Source: Microbacterium sp. H83
Lineage (GTDB): Bacteria; Actinomycetota; Actinomycetes; Actinomycetales; Microbacteriaceae
Length of the DNA: 64,000 nt
NCBI RefSeq assembly: GCF_001650405.1
Contig: NZ_LWCU01000013.1
Location: forward strand, 1-64,000
Direction: 5' to 3'
Shown: positions 29,325 through 38,814 of the stretch, one piece after another
Layout of the letters: every line of letters starts with the position of its first letter
Numbering within the stretch: position 1 is the stretch's first letter
The notes under the pieces: model-generated
Database searches by the model: none
Seen by the model: the letters and a program-made list of their open reading frames with translations, nothing else
What the model was told of the DNA's origin: nothing
Program-made: the position numbers and the translations under genes

Positions 29325-29702
29325 ATGACGGGTGCACGGACCAGGGAATGGGGCGAGCTCGAGCGGGAGCTGCTGCAGCTGCTGCGGGAGCAGAGCGAAC
29401 CGGTCAGCGCCCGTCAACTGCAGGAGCTGTTCTCGGGGCAGATACCGGCGTATACGACGCTGATGACCGCGCTGACCCGCCTGGAGCGCAAGGGGCGAGT
29501 GGTGCGCATCGAGCAGTCGCCGCGGAAAGTGCGCTTCGCCACGCCGCGGCAGGCCGGTCAGGATGCGGGAGCAACGATGATCTCCGCCCTCGACCAGGCG
29601 GAGGATCGGAAGGCAGCGCTACTGGCGTTCGCGGGCAACCTCGATGCGCAGGACATCGCGCTGTTGCGTTCCGCGTTCTCGGGCACGGGCCGCACACCGT
29701 GA
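29325..29702 (+). CDS. BlaI/MecI/CopY family transcriptional repressor
   Basis: 125 residues: N-terminal winged helix (WGELERELLQLLREQSEPVSARQLQ, then PAYTTLMTALTRLERKG) and a short C-terminal dimerisation region. Members repress beta-lactamase, mec or copper genes and are inactivated by proteolysis or metal. In this block the targets are most likely the copper genes downstream, through the TACA-N3-TGTA dyads at 30576 and 35120 (inference). The stop overlaps the start of the M56-type peptidase by 4 nt, the classical repressor-protease pairing. Confidence 0.9.
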   Translation: MTGARTREWGELERELLQLLREQSEPVSARQLQELFSGQIPAYTTLMTALTRLERKGRVVRIEQSPRKVRFATPRQAGQDAGATMISALDQAEDRKAALLAFAGNLDAQDIALLRSAFSGTGRTP

Positions 29703-30526
29703 CAGCCCAGGGAATGCTCCTGTTCGCGGCCGGGTGCGCGGGCACTGCGATCCTGACAGCAGTGCTGAGCCCGGTGGCGCTGACCGTGGGCCGGTGGCAG
29801 CTGCTGCACCCGCGAGCCGCGCTGACCGCCTGGTTCACCGCATTCTTTCTCGGCGTCAGCCTCGCCTTCGCCGCGGTGGCCGGCAGCGTCGCGGCAGCGG
29901 TGACAACTTCAGAGGTCAGCTCGCCCGGCCAAGCAGTTCTGCTGACCGGCGGCGGATGGCTCGGTCTCGGGGTGTTGGGGGCGATGATCGCGTTCGTATC
30001 CACGTCGGCCGCCGCATCGACCGGAGTCGAACCGACAGGAGACGCCGGGGTCGCGTTGTCGCGTTCGCGGGAGGAGCGGAAGGGATTCACCCTGGTCCGG
30101 TTCCGCTCTGACCGGCTCATCGCCTGTGCCGTCCCAGGACAGCGCCCGGAGATCCTGGTCTCTTCCGGAATCGAGGACGCCCTCTCGGAGCCGCAGCTGC
30201 AGGCAGTGCTCGCGCACGAATACGCGCACCTCAGGCAACGGCACGGGTGGGCCCTCCGGATCGCGCAGATCAACGCACTGTCCCTGCCCCGTACCCGCCC
30301 CGGACGCGCGCTGCATCGTGCCACCGTGCTGCTGATCGAACTGGCGGCGGACGACACAGCCGCCCGGCAGGCCGGCGCCGCCCATCTTGCCAACGCACTG
30401 ACCATCCTCGCGAACACCACCGGCGATGAGAGCATGCACCTGCGTGCCGTACGACTCACCTCCCGGCGCTGGCCGTCGGCTCGGCATCGACGATTGCCGC
30501 AGGCGATTCGGATCGCAGCCGCCTGA
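29699..30526 (+). CDS. M56/M48-type membrane metallopeptidase
   Basis: 275 residues from a GTG overlapping the repressor stop. Three or four hydrophobic segments in the first 115 residues, then a zinc-protease core with HEYAH in VLAHEYAHLRQRHGW and a downstream acidic helix (LLIELAADDTAARQAG) giving the third ligand. It resembles the protease half of BlaR1/MecR1 but lacks a penicillin-binding sensor domain, as do BlaI partners of mycobacteria. It probably cleaves or regulates the adjacent BlaI protein; the inducing signal is unknown. Copper stress is suggested by the neighbours. Confidence 0.87.
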   Translation: MTAQGMLLFAAGCAGTAILTAVLSPVALTVGRWQLLHPRAALTAWFTAFFLGVSLAFAAVAGSVAAAVTTSEVSSPGQAVLLTGGGWLGLGVLGAMIAFVSTSAAASTGVEPTGDAGVALSRSREERKGFTLVRFRSDRLIACAVPGQRPEILVSSGIEDALSEPQLQAVLAHEYAHLRQRHGWALRIAQINALSLPRTRPGRALHRATVLLIELAADDTAARQAGAAHLANALTILANTTGDESMHLRAVRLTSRRWPSARHRRLPQAIRIAAA

Positions 30527-30575
30527 CACCTCGATCGCGCCACGATGCATGACCTCCTCCCAGCATCGTCTTCTC

Positions 30576-30588
30576 GGACATCTTGTAG
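30576..30588. promoter_or_regulatory. Candidate BlaI/CopY operator (imperfect) before the copper operon
   Basis: GGACA-TCT-TGTAG: one half matches TGTA exactly and the other reads GACA instead of TACA, with the same 3-nt spacer as the perfect dyad at 35120. It lies 10 bp before the GTG at 30598. Confidence 0.45.
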
Positions 30589-30597
30589 AGTTGAAAG

Positions 30598-30771
30598 GTG
30601 CGTGACGATAAGGGCATGGTGGGTATGGATGAGTCCGAATCCGTCGTGAATGGGATGACCTGCGCGCACTGCGCGCAGGCGCTGCGGGCAGAACTCGGCG
30701 GCGTGCCGGGAGTGATCGGGGTCGCCGATGCCGGCTATCCGGTGATGTCAGGGACAACCGACCGACTGTGA
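30598..30771 (+). CDS. Short heavy-metal-associated (HMA/CopZ-like) protein, probably shortened
   Basis: 57 codons from GTG 30598 (or 48 from ATG 30625). The metal loop NGMTCAHCAQALRAEL carries the Cys-x-x-Cys copper site, but after PGVIGV the protein jumps to ADAGYPVMSG. The middle beta-strands and second helix of the usual 65-70-residue fold are missing. It may be a broken copper chaperone or a minimal Cu-binding peptide. The stop overlaps the GTG of the CopD-CtaG gene, so it could also act as a translated leader for it. Confidence 0.6.
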   Translation: MRDDKGMVGMDESESVVNGMTCAHCAQALRAELGGVPGVIGVADAGYPVMSGTTDRL

Positions 30772-32831
30772 CCGATCCGACCCCGACCCCGCCCGCACTC
30801 GCCGCGCCCTCCCCGTCTGACCGCCGGATCACCCGTCCCGTGTGGCGGCCGCTGATCCTGATCACCGCGCTCGTGGCGGCACTCGCCATAACACCGGCGG
30901 TGGTCACCACGATCATCGCCGGGGAAGCCCCCTATGACCGACTGCTCACCAGTTTCCCTGGCATGGACGTGGGGATCTCCACCGCGATCGGGCAGGGTAT
31001 CGCCGACCTGACGTCGACCATCACCGTCGGCGCGGTGCTGTGGATCCTGTTCTTTCGGAACGTGCGCGGGCGGGACGCGGCGCGAATCCAGGAGACGGTC
31101 GAGCTGACCGTGCTGCAGGTCGCCTCGGCGGCATGGGCGACATCGGCCGGCGCGATGGTGCTGTTCGAGATGCTGGACAGCACTGGGATTCCGTTCTCGC
31201 GCCTGGGAGAGCCAGGTGCGATCTCGTTCCTGTACGACGCGAGCGCGTTCCCGAAAGCATGGACGGTGGCATTCGTCGCGGCGTCGGTGACTTTCGCGGC
31301 CAGCATGTTCGCTGACCGGTGGACGGGTTTGCTGATTCCTCTGTGGACATCGGTGTTCGGCGTGCTGGCGCCGGTGGTGGTGGGGCAGATCCTGGTCGGG
31401 CCGAACCATGACCTCGGCAGCGACGGGGGCATCTACCAGACACTGCTGGCCAGCGCGGCATTCGGGCTGCTGCTCGTCGGGAGCGTCCGTGTCCTCACGG
31501 GCAGGCTGATCGAACCCGCGATCCTGGCCCGGCTGGGAAAGACGCTGATCGTGATGCTGCCAGTGATCATGGCCAGCGATCTGCTGTTGGCCTGGTTCAA
31601 GCTCGCCGGCTCCGGGCTGCTGGACTCGGTCACCGGGTGGCAGATCCTCGTACGCGGACTGTGTCTGCTGATCGTGGTCACAGCGACCGCGACCGGGTGG
31701 GTGTGGGGCCGGCGGGGCCGGCTGACCGCACGGCGGATCACGGGGCTCCTGACCGTGGCGACGATCGCGATCGGCGGGTGGCTGGGCGTCACTGCGGCGA
31801 TGACCCGGATCCCTCCGCCGCAGTATTTCGTTCCGACGAGCATCTCACAGGTGTTCCTCGGGTTCGATGTTCCCGATCCGCCCACCGCGTGGGTGCTCTT
31901 CACGCAGTGGCGGCCGAACATCCTGTTCCTCGCCGCTGCGATCGCCGCGATCACCGTGTATCTGTGGGCCGTGCGCAGCCTGCGCCGCCGGGGGGACGCA
32001 TGGCCGGTGGGGCGGACGGTCGCGTGGATCGCCGGGTGGGCCGTGGTGGTGTTCGTGACCAGTTCGGGGTTCGGGAAGTACTCCGCCCCGGATTTCGGGG
32101 TGCACATGATCGTGCATATGAGCCTGAACATGGCCGCCCCGATCCTCCTCGTCCTCGGCGGAGTGATCACGCTGCTGCTGCGCGCGACCCGCTCCGATCC
32201 GACCCGGCCGGCCGGATTGCACGACTGGATCACGTGGACGCTGCACTGGCCGGTGCTGCGGATCCTGTTCAACCCGCTCGTCGTATTCATCTTGTTCGTG
32301 GGCTCCTATTACGGGCTGTACTTCACCGGCATCTTCGGGGAGTACATGCGCTTCCACTGGGCGCACCAGCTGATGAACGTGCACTTCCTGATCGCCGGAT
32401 ACCTGTTCTATGCGCTCGTCATCGGCGTCGACCGTCCCCCGCGACCGCTGCCGCACATCGGCAAGCTCGGTTTCGTGCTCGCCGCGATGCCGTTCCACGC
32501 GTTCTTCGGGGTGATCCTCATGACCGGCGACATCCTGATCGCGGAGAACTTCTACCGGTACTTCGGTCTGCCCTGGTCAGACCTGCGCGCCGCGCAGTAT
32601 CTCGCCGGCGGGGTCGCGTGGGCCGGGGGCGAGATCCCGCTGCTGCTGGTGATCATCGCGCTGGGAATCCAATGGTCCAGACAGGATGCGAAAGACGCCC
32701 GCCGCAAGGACCGGCACCTGGACACCGGTCGCGACGACGAATTCGACCAGTACAACCGGATGCTGGAGCAGCTGGCCGCGCGAGGAGCCGCGCGACCCTC
32801 GCCAGGGAACGCCGAGGAGAACGACACATGA
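30768..32831 (+). CDS. CopD-CtaG-type membrane protein (copper uptake / cytochrome oxidase assembly)
   Basis: 687 residues with about 15-16 membrane segments. The first half resembles CopD copper-resistance proteins and the second half (from about residue 380) the Caa3-type CtaG oxidase assembly factor, with FGVHMIVHMSLNMAAPILL, FHWAHQLMNVHFLIAGYLF and MPFHAFFGVILM carrying conserved His/Met. Such fusions are common in actinobacteria and handle copper at the membrane, either importing it or delivering it to cytochrome oxidase. Starts at a GTG overlapping the HMA stop; the CopA start overlaps its own stop, so the three genes are translationally coupled. Confidence 0.9.
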   Translation: MTDPTPTPPALAAPSPSDRRITRPVWRPLILITALVAALAITPAVVTTIIAGEAPYDRLLTSFPGMDVGISTAIGQGIADLTSTITVGAVLWILFFRNVRGRDAARIQETVELTVLQVASAAWATSAGAMVLFEMLDSTGIPFSRLGEPGAISFLYDASAFPKAWTVAFVAASVTFAASMFADRWTGLLIPLWTSVFGVLAPVVVGQILVGPNHDLGSDGGIYQTLLASAAFGLLLVGSVRVLTGRLIEPAILARLGKTLIVMLPVIMASDLLLAWFKLAGSGLLDSVTGWQILVRGLCLLIVVTATATGWVWGRRGRLTARRITGLLTVATIAIGGWLGVTAAMTRIPPPQYFVPTSISQVFLGFDVPDPPTAWVLFTQWRPNILFLAAAIAAITVYLWAVRSLRRRGDAWPVGRTVAWIAGWAVVVFVTSSGFGKYSAPDFGVHMIVHMSLNMAAPILLVLGGVITLLLRATRSDPTRPAGLHDWITWTLHWPVLRILFNPLVVFILFVGSYYGLYFTGIFGEYMRFHWAHQLMNVHFLIAGYLFYALVIGVDRPPRPLPHIGKLGFVLAAMPFHAFFGVILMTGDILIAENFYRYFGLPWSDLRAAQYLAGGVAWAGGEIPLLLVIIALGIQWSRQDAKDARRKDRHLDTGRDDEFDQYNRMLEQLAARGAARPSPGNAEENDT

Positions 32832-35086
32832 CCACTACGCCGGCGCCTGTGATCGAGGCCGTGCAGCTGGACGTGTCCGGAATGACCTGCGCCGCCTGCG
32901 CAGGTCGGGTCGAACGCGCCCTGAACGGATTGGAGGGGGTGAGCGCGAGCGTCAACTACGCCACCGAACGCGCCTTGGTCGCCGGGCTGTCCCCGGATCG
33001 CATCGACGAGGCGGTCGCCCGGGTGGAGAAGGCCGGTTACGGAGCGCATCCGCACGATGAGGCGGACGACGCCTGGTCCCGTCGTGCCACCGAGGTCCGA
33101 ATCAGCTCGCTGCGACGACGACTGCTGATCTCGGCGATCCTCACCGTCCCGCTGATGGACATCACCATCGTCCTCGCCCTGGTCCCGGGATGGCGTTTCC
33201 CCGGCTGGGAACTGGTGTGTCTCCTCTTGGCACTGCCGATCGTGGGGTGGGCGGCCTGGCCATTCCACAAGGCGACCCTGCGCAACCTGCGACACGGCAC
33301 CGTGAGCATGGACACGCTCGTCTCCCTCGGTATCGCGGCATCGTTCGGGTGGGCGGTCGCCACCCTCCTGTTCGGTCTGGGACAGGACGGCGCCGGGTAC
33401 TGGCTCGGGTTCGGCGTCACGCCCGAGGGGGCGAACTCCATCTACCTGGACGTCGCCGCCGGGATGACCACCTTCCAGCTCGCCGGCCGCTACTTCGAGA
33501 CCCGCTCCCGCCGCAAGGCCGGCGACGTGCTCGGCGCGCTGAACCAGCTCGCCGCCACTCACGTCCGCATCCGCACCGGCGACACCGAGACCGTCCAGCC
33601 CGCCACGACGCTGCACGCAGGCGACGTCTTCGTCGTCCTGCCGGGGGAGACCGTTCCCGCCGACGGCGTGATCCTCGAAGGGGCCGCAGCCGTGGACACC
33701 AGCATGCTCACTGGCGAACCCGTTCCCGCAGACCTCGCACCCGGTGATGCGGTGGTCGGCGGCACGATCAGCACCAACGGGCGCCTGGAGGTGCGGGCGA
33801 CCTCGGTAGGTGCGCACACCCAGCTCGCGCAGATGGCCGCGCTGGCCGAGCAGGCCCAGGCGCGCAAGGCTCGAGTGCAGACCCTCGTCGACAGAGTCAC
33901 GAGCTACTTCGTACCCGCGGTGATCGTCCTGGCGATGCTCGTCGTGGCCGGATGGATGCTCGCGGGGACCTCCTTCGAGCACGCGTTCGGGATCGGCATC
34001 TCGGTGCTCATCATCGCCTGCCCGTGCGCGCTCGGACTGGCGACCCCGACCGCTCTCATGGTCGGTATCGGCCGGGGCGCGACCCTCGGCATCCTGGTCA
34101 AGGGACAGGACGCCCTCGAGGCCAGCGGCACGATCACCACCGTAGTCCTCGACAAGACCGGCACCCTCACCACCGGAGCGATGACCGCCCACCAGCTCAC
34201 CCCCGCGGATGGCGTCGCCGAGCTGGAGCTCCTCGGCGCCGCGGCGGCGATCGAGCGCGGCTCGGAGCACATCATCGCCCGTGCGATCACAGCCGCGGCC
34301 GAGAGGCACGGCATCGAGCTCGATCCGGTCGAGGGGTTCACGGCGCATCCGGGCCGCGGCGCCTCCGGCCAGATCCGCGGTGAGGAGGTTCTCGTCGGCA
34401 ACCGTGCATTCCTGCTCGAGCAGAGCATCGCCGTGCCGGCTGAGGCGGACGCGCTCGACGGCGGCGGCGTCGACCAGGCCGTTGAGACGTCCGTGCACGT
34501 CGCCCGTGCCGGCGTCCACCTCGGCCGGATCGGGCTGCGGGATGCCATCAAACCCGACGCCCGCACCGCTGTCCGCGCCCTGCATGCCCAAGGGATGAAG
34601 ACGGTCCTCCTCACCGGCGACACCCCGGCCGCGGCCGCGAGCGTCGCCGCCCGCCTCGGCATCGACACCGTGCTCGCCGGGGTGATGCCCGCCCAGAAGG
34701 CCGATGCGATCCGCAGCCTGCAAGAGAAGGGGGAGCGAGTGGCGATGGTCGGCGACGGCATCAACGACGCCGTCGCCCTCGCCGCCGCCGACCTGGGACT
34801 CGCCGTGGTTTCCGGCTCCGACATCGCCCTCAAGTCCGCCGATGTCATCCTCGTCCGTGATGACCTCGCCGTCATCCCCGACGCCATCGGACTCTCCCGC
34901 CGCACACTGCGCACCATCAAGACCAACCTCGGCTGGGCCTTCGGATACAACATCGCCGCGATTCCCATCGCGGCCGCCGGACTGCTCAACCCCCTCATCG
35001 CAGCCGGCGCGATGGCGCTGTCCTCTGTCCTCGTCGTCTACAACAGTCTCCGCCTGCAGAACTTTCGCCGCAGCGGCGGCGACTGA
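32828..35086 (+). CDS. copA: Copper-translocating P1B-type ATPase
   Basis: 752 residues. One N-terminal HMA domain (GMTCAAC, residues 18-24), eight predicted membrane helices, the ion-channel motif Cys398-Pro-Cys400, phosphorylated Asp442 in DKTGTLTTG, TGEP in the actuator domain, and GDGINDAVALA at 642. The Cu-specific helices are seen as YNIAAIPIAAAG and MALSSVLVVYNSLRL. The nucleotide-domain His-Pro motif reads Ser479-Glu-His-Ile482, an unusual loss of the proline. It exports Cu(I) with ATP hydrolysis. Together with its neighbours it forms a copper detoxification or supply unit. Confidence 0.95.
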   Translation: MTTTPAPVIEAVQLDVSGMTCAACAGRVERALNGLEGVSASVNYATERALVAGLSPDRIDEAVARVEKAGYGAHPHDEADDAWSRRATEVRISSLRRRLLISAILTVPLMDITIVLALVPGWRFPGWELVCLLLALPIVGWAAWPFHKATLRNLRHGTVSMDTLVSLGIAASFGWAVATLLFGLGQDGAGYWLGFGVTPEGANSIYLDVAAGMTTFQLAGRYFETRSRRKAGDVLGALNQLAATHVRIRTGDTETVQPATTLHAGDVFVVLPGETVPADGVILEGAAAVDTSMLTGEPVPADLAPGDAVVGGTISTNGRLEVRATSVGAHTQLAQMAALAEQAQARKARVQTLVDRVTSYFVPAVIVLAMLVVAGWMLAGTSFEHAFGIGISVLIIACPCALGLATPTALMVGIGRGATLGILVKGQDALEASGTITTVVLDKTGTLTTGAMTAHQLTPADGVAELELLGAAAAIERGSEHIIARAITAAAERHGIELDPVEGFTAHPGRGASGQIRGEEVLVGNRAFLLEQSIAVPAEADALDGGGVDQAVETSVHVARAGVHLGRIGLRDAIKPDARTAVRALHAQGMKTVLLTGDTPAAAASVAARLGIDTVLAGVMPAQKADAIRSLQEKGERVAMVGDGINDAVALAAADLGLAVVSGSDIALKSADVILVRDDLAVIPDAIGLSRRTLRTIKTNLGWAFGYNIAAIPIAAAGLLNPLIAAGAMALSSVLVVYNSLRLQNFRRSGGD

Positions 35087-35119
35087 GGCCGCCGCGCGCG
35101 GGAACAGGCGCAGCTATAT

Positions 35120-35132
35120 CTACAACTTGTAG
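35120..35132. promoter_or_regulatory. Perfect BlaI/CopY-type operator
   Basis: CTACAA-C-TTGTAG is a perfect 13-bp dyad containing the TACA/TGTA half-sites known for BlaI, MecI and CopY repressors, 12 bp before the GTG of the DUF5134 gene. AGTACA overlaps as a possible -10. It matches the imperfect dyad at 30576-30588, making both units candidate targets of the repressor at 29325. Confidence 0.6.
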
Positions 35133-35144
35133 TACACTGGCGGA

Positions 35145-35771
35145 GTGATCGCTGCTCCATGGAATCTCATCCTGACCATCGCGTTCGTGTTCACCGGCCT
35201 GGTGTGCCTGATCGACCTGATGCCTCGACTCGCGCGTGCCCGTGGGCGGAAGGGACCGTTCGACGGCGAGATCCTCGTCGATGTCAATCACATCCTGATG
35301 TCCGCTGCGATGATCTGGATGTCATGGTCGATGGAATCCGAGCTGGCGCTGTGGATCCAGGTCGCCGTGTTCACAGCCCTCACCCTCGCCCTCCTGCCGC
35401 TCCTGGGGCGCACTCGCAATGCTCCCGCCCGCATCGGCTTGCTCGGGCATCTCATCTTGAACGCGGCGATGATCTGGATGCTCGCCGCGATGCCGCTGCT
35501 GATGGCCGGAATGAACATGGGCCACGACATGGACTCCGGGATGGACATGGGCGGACAGATGCCCATGGATGACACCACGGTCGGTCCGATGATGATGGGC
35601 ACCCCCATGTGGGCCGATATCGTCAACGTGTTCTTCGTCGCCCTCAGCGCCGCGACCATGCTCTGGTGGCTCTACCGGCTGGCGTGCAGCCGCCACCACC
35701 GCCTGCACGCCACCTGCCACATCGTCATGGCCGCAGGCATGGGCGTCATGCTCATTCTGATGAACGGGTGA
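35145..35771 (+). CDS. DUF5134-type Met/His-rich membrane protein
   Basis: 208 residues with about six hydrophobic segments. A Met-rich external loop (residues about 120-150: GMNMGHDMDSG, then MDMGGQMPMDD and MMMGTPMW) and scattered His (NHILMS, SRHHRLHATCH) suit Cu(I) or Cu(II) binding. Similar proteins accompany copper ATPases in actinobacteria. Has its own operator and start signal (GTG with GGCGGAG), so it is probably a separate transcript under the same repressor. Function in copper sensing, storage or transport is inferred. Confidence 0.8.
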   Translation: MIAAPWNLILTIAFVFTGLVCLIDLMPRLARARGRKGPFDGEILVDVNHILMSAAMIWMSWSMESELALWIQVAVFTALTLALLPLLGRTRNAPARIGLLGHLILNAAMIWMLAAMPLLMAGMNMGHDMDSGMDMGGQMPMDDTTVGPMMMGTPMWADIVNVFFVALSAATMLWWLYRLACSRHHRLHATCHIVMAAGMGVMLILMNG

Positions 35772-35796
35772 CTGGCCAGGCTGTGCGGATGCATCG

Positions 35797-37062
35797 TCAT
35801 GGTGCGGCGCGTCGCGCTGACCCCGCGTCGGCGAGGACTGCGCGTGCGGCACGCTCGCCCGACGCGAGAGCACCCTGGATCGAGGCGGTGTCGCGGTGAT
35901 CGCCGGCGATGTAGAGGCGTTCCGCGTGGCGCGGCGATCGCGCCGGCTGCAGGGGCGCCGGCTGGGCCGGCAGCGCGTCGACGATGTCGTCCCTCCGCAG
36001 CAGGTCCCAGGCGCCGACATCGGCATCCCAGATCTCGCGCAGATGCCGACGCACCTGTTCCTCCGTCGCAAGGGTGCCGTCGTGGGGAAGCAGGCACGTC
36101 GCGGCGACGAGGTGGCGTCCGGCCGGAGCGTACGACGGAACGGTGTGCGTCATCACGACGGTGTTCACCACGGGACCGCGGCCGCGGCCGTCGACGGCGA
36201 GCAGCGCGGAGGCGGTCGGCGGCTCGTCGGCGGCGAACCACCACGTCTGCAGGCCGTTCGTCGCCGGTCGCGGCAGATCGGTGAGGTCGGCGACGGCATC
36301 CGGTCCGACCGCGACGACGGCGCGACGGGCGCGGACGGCATCGCCGCCGCGCGGGTCCACCCGAACGCCTTCGCCGACCACGGACACCCGCTCGGCCCGA
36401 GCGCGGAGACGGATGTCGGCGCCGGCTGTGCGCGCACGTGCGGCCAGCTGCTCGGGCACCGCGGCGATCCCCTCGGCGGGGAGGCCGGGGCGACCGAGGG
36501 CGAAGTACCGCAGGAGCAGCCGAGCGAACGCGTTCGACGTCGTGCCGCGGTCCTCGGCGATCACCCCGGCGAGGAACGGCGCGAGCACCGCGGTGCGCAG
36601 CGGGCCCCGGAGCCCCACCGCGTCCCATCCCTCGCGGAGGGACACGTCATCCTGGGCGAGGCGCGACAGCGGCTGTACCAGCGCCGGCGCCGCCCAGCGG
36701 GCAAGTGCGACGGCATCCGCAGTGCTCAGCAGGCCGCTGCGCAGCGTGGTGAGGATCGACAGCGGATGCCGCAACGGATGCCGCAGCTCGGCCATCCCGT
36801 GGTCGGTGCGCACCCGCACTCCGACGGGAAAGCTCCCGAGCGCCAGGGCGTCCAGGTCGACGCTGCGACGGAGTGCCGGGTACGCCGGGTTGAGCACCTG
36901 GAAGCCGCGATCCACCCGGAAGCCGTCAACCAGGTCAGTGCGCTGGCGTCCGCCGACCGCATCGCCCGCATCGATCACCACGACATCGAGCCCGGCGTCG
37001 GCGAGGAGCCCCGCGCAGCGCAGGCCCGCGAGTCCGGCGCCGATCACGACCACGTCATGCAT
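35797..37062 (-). CDS. FAD-dependent oxidoreductase (phytoene desaturase/amine oxidase-like)
   Basis: 421 residues. N-terminal dinucleotide-binding motif VVIGAGLAGLRCAGLLADAG (residues 5-24), the GGR/Q segment that follows, and a C-terminal FAD motif (ERLYIAGDHRDTASIQGALASGERAA) typical of flavin amine oxidases and carotenoid desaturases. The ATG at 37062 begins MHDVVVIGAG, which fits the family; the longer frame upstream is not homologous. Lies 14 bp downstream of pgi on the same strand. Substrate unknown. Confidence 0.87.
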   Translation of the reverse strand: MHDVVVIGAGLAGLRCAGLLADAGLDVVVIDAGDAVGGRQRTDLVDGFRVDRGFQVLNPAYPALRRSVDLDALALGSFPVGVRVRTDHGMAELRHPLRHPLSILTTLRSGLLSTADAVALARWAAPALVQPLSRLAQDDVSLREGWDAVGLRGPLRTAVLAPFLAGVIAEDRGTTSNAFARLLLRYFALGRPGLPAEGIAAVPEQLAARARTAGADIRLRARAERVSVVGEGVRVDPRGGDAVRARRAVVAVGPDAVADLTDLPRPATNGLQTWWFAADEPPTASALLAVDGRGRGPVVNTVVMTHTVPSYAPAGRHLVAATCLLPHDGTLATEEQVRRHLREIWDADVGAWDLLRRDDIVDALPAQPAPLQPARSPRHAERLYIAGDHRDTASIQGALASGERAARAVLADAGSARRAAP

Positions 37063-37076
37063 GACGCCGGCCGCCC

Positions 37077-38756
37077 CTACGTCCGGTTCGCGGCGTAGTA
37101 CGCGAGCAGCGCCCTCGTCGACGCGTCCTGCGCGGCGACGGCATCCGCATCTCCGCCGATGGCGGGCGCGATCTGCATCGCGAGCTGCTTGCCGAGCTCG
37201 ACACCCCACTGGTCGAACGAGTTGATGCCCCAGATCGTGCCCTGCGTGAAGGTGATGTGCTCGTACAGCGCGATGAGCTGACCCAGTACCTGCGGGGTGA
37301 GGGCCGGCGCGAAGATCGAGGTCGTCGGCCGATTGCCCGCGAACGTGCGGGCGGCGATGAGGGCGCCGGTGGTGCCCTCCGCCTCGACCTCCTCCGCCGT
37401 CTTGCCGAACGCCAGCGCCTTCGTCTGGGCGAGGAAGTTCGCGAGGAACAGCTCGTGCACGTCCTGCTCGCCGTCCTCGAGCGGGTACGCCGGGTTGACG
37501 AACGCGATGAAGTCGGCGGGGATCAGTCGCGTGCCCTGGTGGATGAGCTGGTAGAACGCGTGCTGACCGTTCGTGCCGGGCTCGCCCCAGAACACCTCGC
37601 CCGTGTCCGTCGTGACCGGCGATCCGTCCCAGCGCACCGACTTGCCGTTCGACTCCATGGTGAGCTGCTGCAAGTACGCGGGGAAGCGGCTGAGCTGCTG
37701 CGCGTAGGGGAGCACCGCGTGCGACTGGGCCCCGAAGAAGTTGACGTACCAGACGTTGAGCAGCCCCATGAGCACCGGGACGTTGCGCTCGAGCGGGGTG
37801 GTGCGCACGTGCTCGTCGACCGCGTGGAATCCGGCGAGCAGGTCGCGGAACGCATCCGGTCCGAGCACGATGGCGAGCGAGAGGCCGATCGCGGAGTCGA
37901 CCGAGTAGCGGCCGCCCACCCAGTCCCAGAACCCGAACGCGTTGACGGGATCGATGCCGAACGCCGCGACCTTGTCGAGGGCGGTCGACACCGCGACGAA
38001 GTGGTGCGCGACGGCGTCGGTGCGGGAGTCGTCGTCGCCAGAGATCGCCCCGGATGCCGTGAGACCCGCCCACAGCCAGTCCCGCGCGAGGCGCGCGTTG
38101 GTCAGCGTCTCGAGGGTCGTGAACGTCTTGGAGGCGACGATGAAGAGCGTCGTCTCGGGGTCGAGGTCGGCCGTCTTCTGCGCGAGGTCGGTCGGGTCGA
38201 TGTTCGACACGAAGCGCGCCTGGATGCCGGCATCCGCGTAGGGCTTCAGCGCCTCGTAGACCATGACGGGGCCGAGGTCGGACCCGCCGATGCCGATGTT
38301 CACGACATGGGTGACCTTCTTGCCGGTGACTCCGAGCCACTCGCCCCCGCGCACGCGGTCTGCGAAGGCCGAGAGCGAGGCGAGCACGGACTGGACGTCG
38401 ACGTCGACGTCCTGCCCGTCGACCGTGAGGGCGGGCTCCGCGCCCTGCGGGCGCCGCAGCGCCGTGTGCAGGACCGCCCTGTCCTCGGAGGTGTTGAGGT
38501 GCTCGCCGGCGAGCATGGCGGCGTAACGCTCGGCGACGCCCGTCTGCTCCGCCAGACGGAGGAGCGCGGCGATGACGTCATCCGTCACGAGGTTCTTCGA
38601 CAGGTCGACGTGGAGGTCCGCCAGCGGGAAGGACAGGCGGTCGACGCGCTGCGGATCGGCGGCGAACCAGGACCGCAGATCGGGGGCGAGCCCCTCGTGC
38701 AGCTGCGTGAGCTCGGACCAGGCGGATGTGCGTGTCGGATCGACGGGAGCGGTCAT
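37077..38756 (-). CDS. pgi: Glucose-6-phosphate isomerase
   Basis: 559 residues, normal length. Interconverts glucose-6-phosphate and fructose-6-phosphate. Motifs: [18 protein letters not shown] (phosphate binding), [37 protein letters not shown] and the C-terminal [14 protein letters not shown]. Start at the ATG 38756 ([13 protein letters not shown]) next to the divergent DUF7882 gene, 58 bp away. The long frame running to 39074 is extension without homology. Confidence 0.97.
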   Translation of the reverse strand: MTAPVDPTRTSAWSELTQLHEGLAPDLRSWFAADPQRVDRLSFPLADLHVDLSKNLVTDDVIAALLRLAEQTGVAERYAAMLAGEHLNTSEDRAVLHTALRRPQGAEPALTVDGQDVDVDVQSVLASLSAFADRVRGGEWLGVTGKKVTHVVNIGIGGSDLGPVMVYEALKPYADAGIQARFVSNIDPTDLAQKTADLDPETTLFIVASKTFTTLETLTNARLARDWLWAGLTASGAISGDDDSRTDAVAHHFVAVSTALDKVAAFGIDPVNAFGFWDWVGGRYSVDSAIGLSLAIVLGPDAFRDLLAGFHAVDEHVRTTPLERNVPVLMGLLNVWYVNFFGAQSHAVLPYAQQLSRFPAYLQQLTMESNGKSVRWDGSPVTTDTGEVFWGEPGTNGQHAFYQLIHQGTRLIPADFIAFVNPAYPLEDGEQDVHELFLANFLAQTKALAFGKTAEEVEAEGTTGALIAARTFAGNRPTTSIFAPALTPQVLGQLIALYEHITFTQGTIWGINSFDQWGVELGKQLAMQIAPAIGGDADAVAAQDASTRALLAYYAANRT

Positions 38757-38814
38757 GGCTCCACGGTACCGCTGGATGCGCGGGGGAGATGCCCCGGCGG
38801 GGTACTGTTTCCTC

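Noticed and set aside
28741..35800. Calling the copper block a defined mobile element
   Set aside because: No transposase, integrase, tRNA-anchored ends or direct repeats were seen; only indirect hints of insertion exist.
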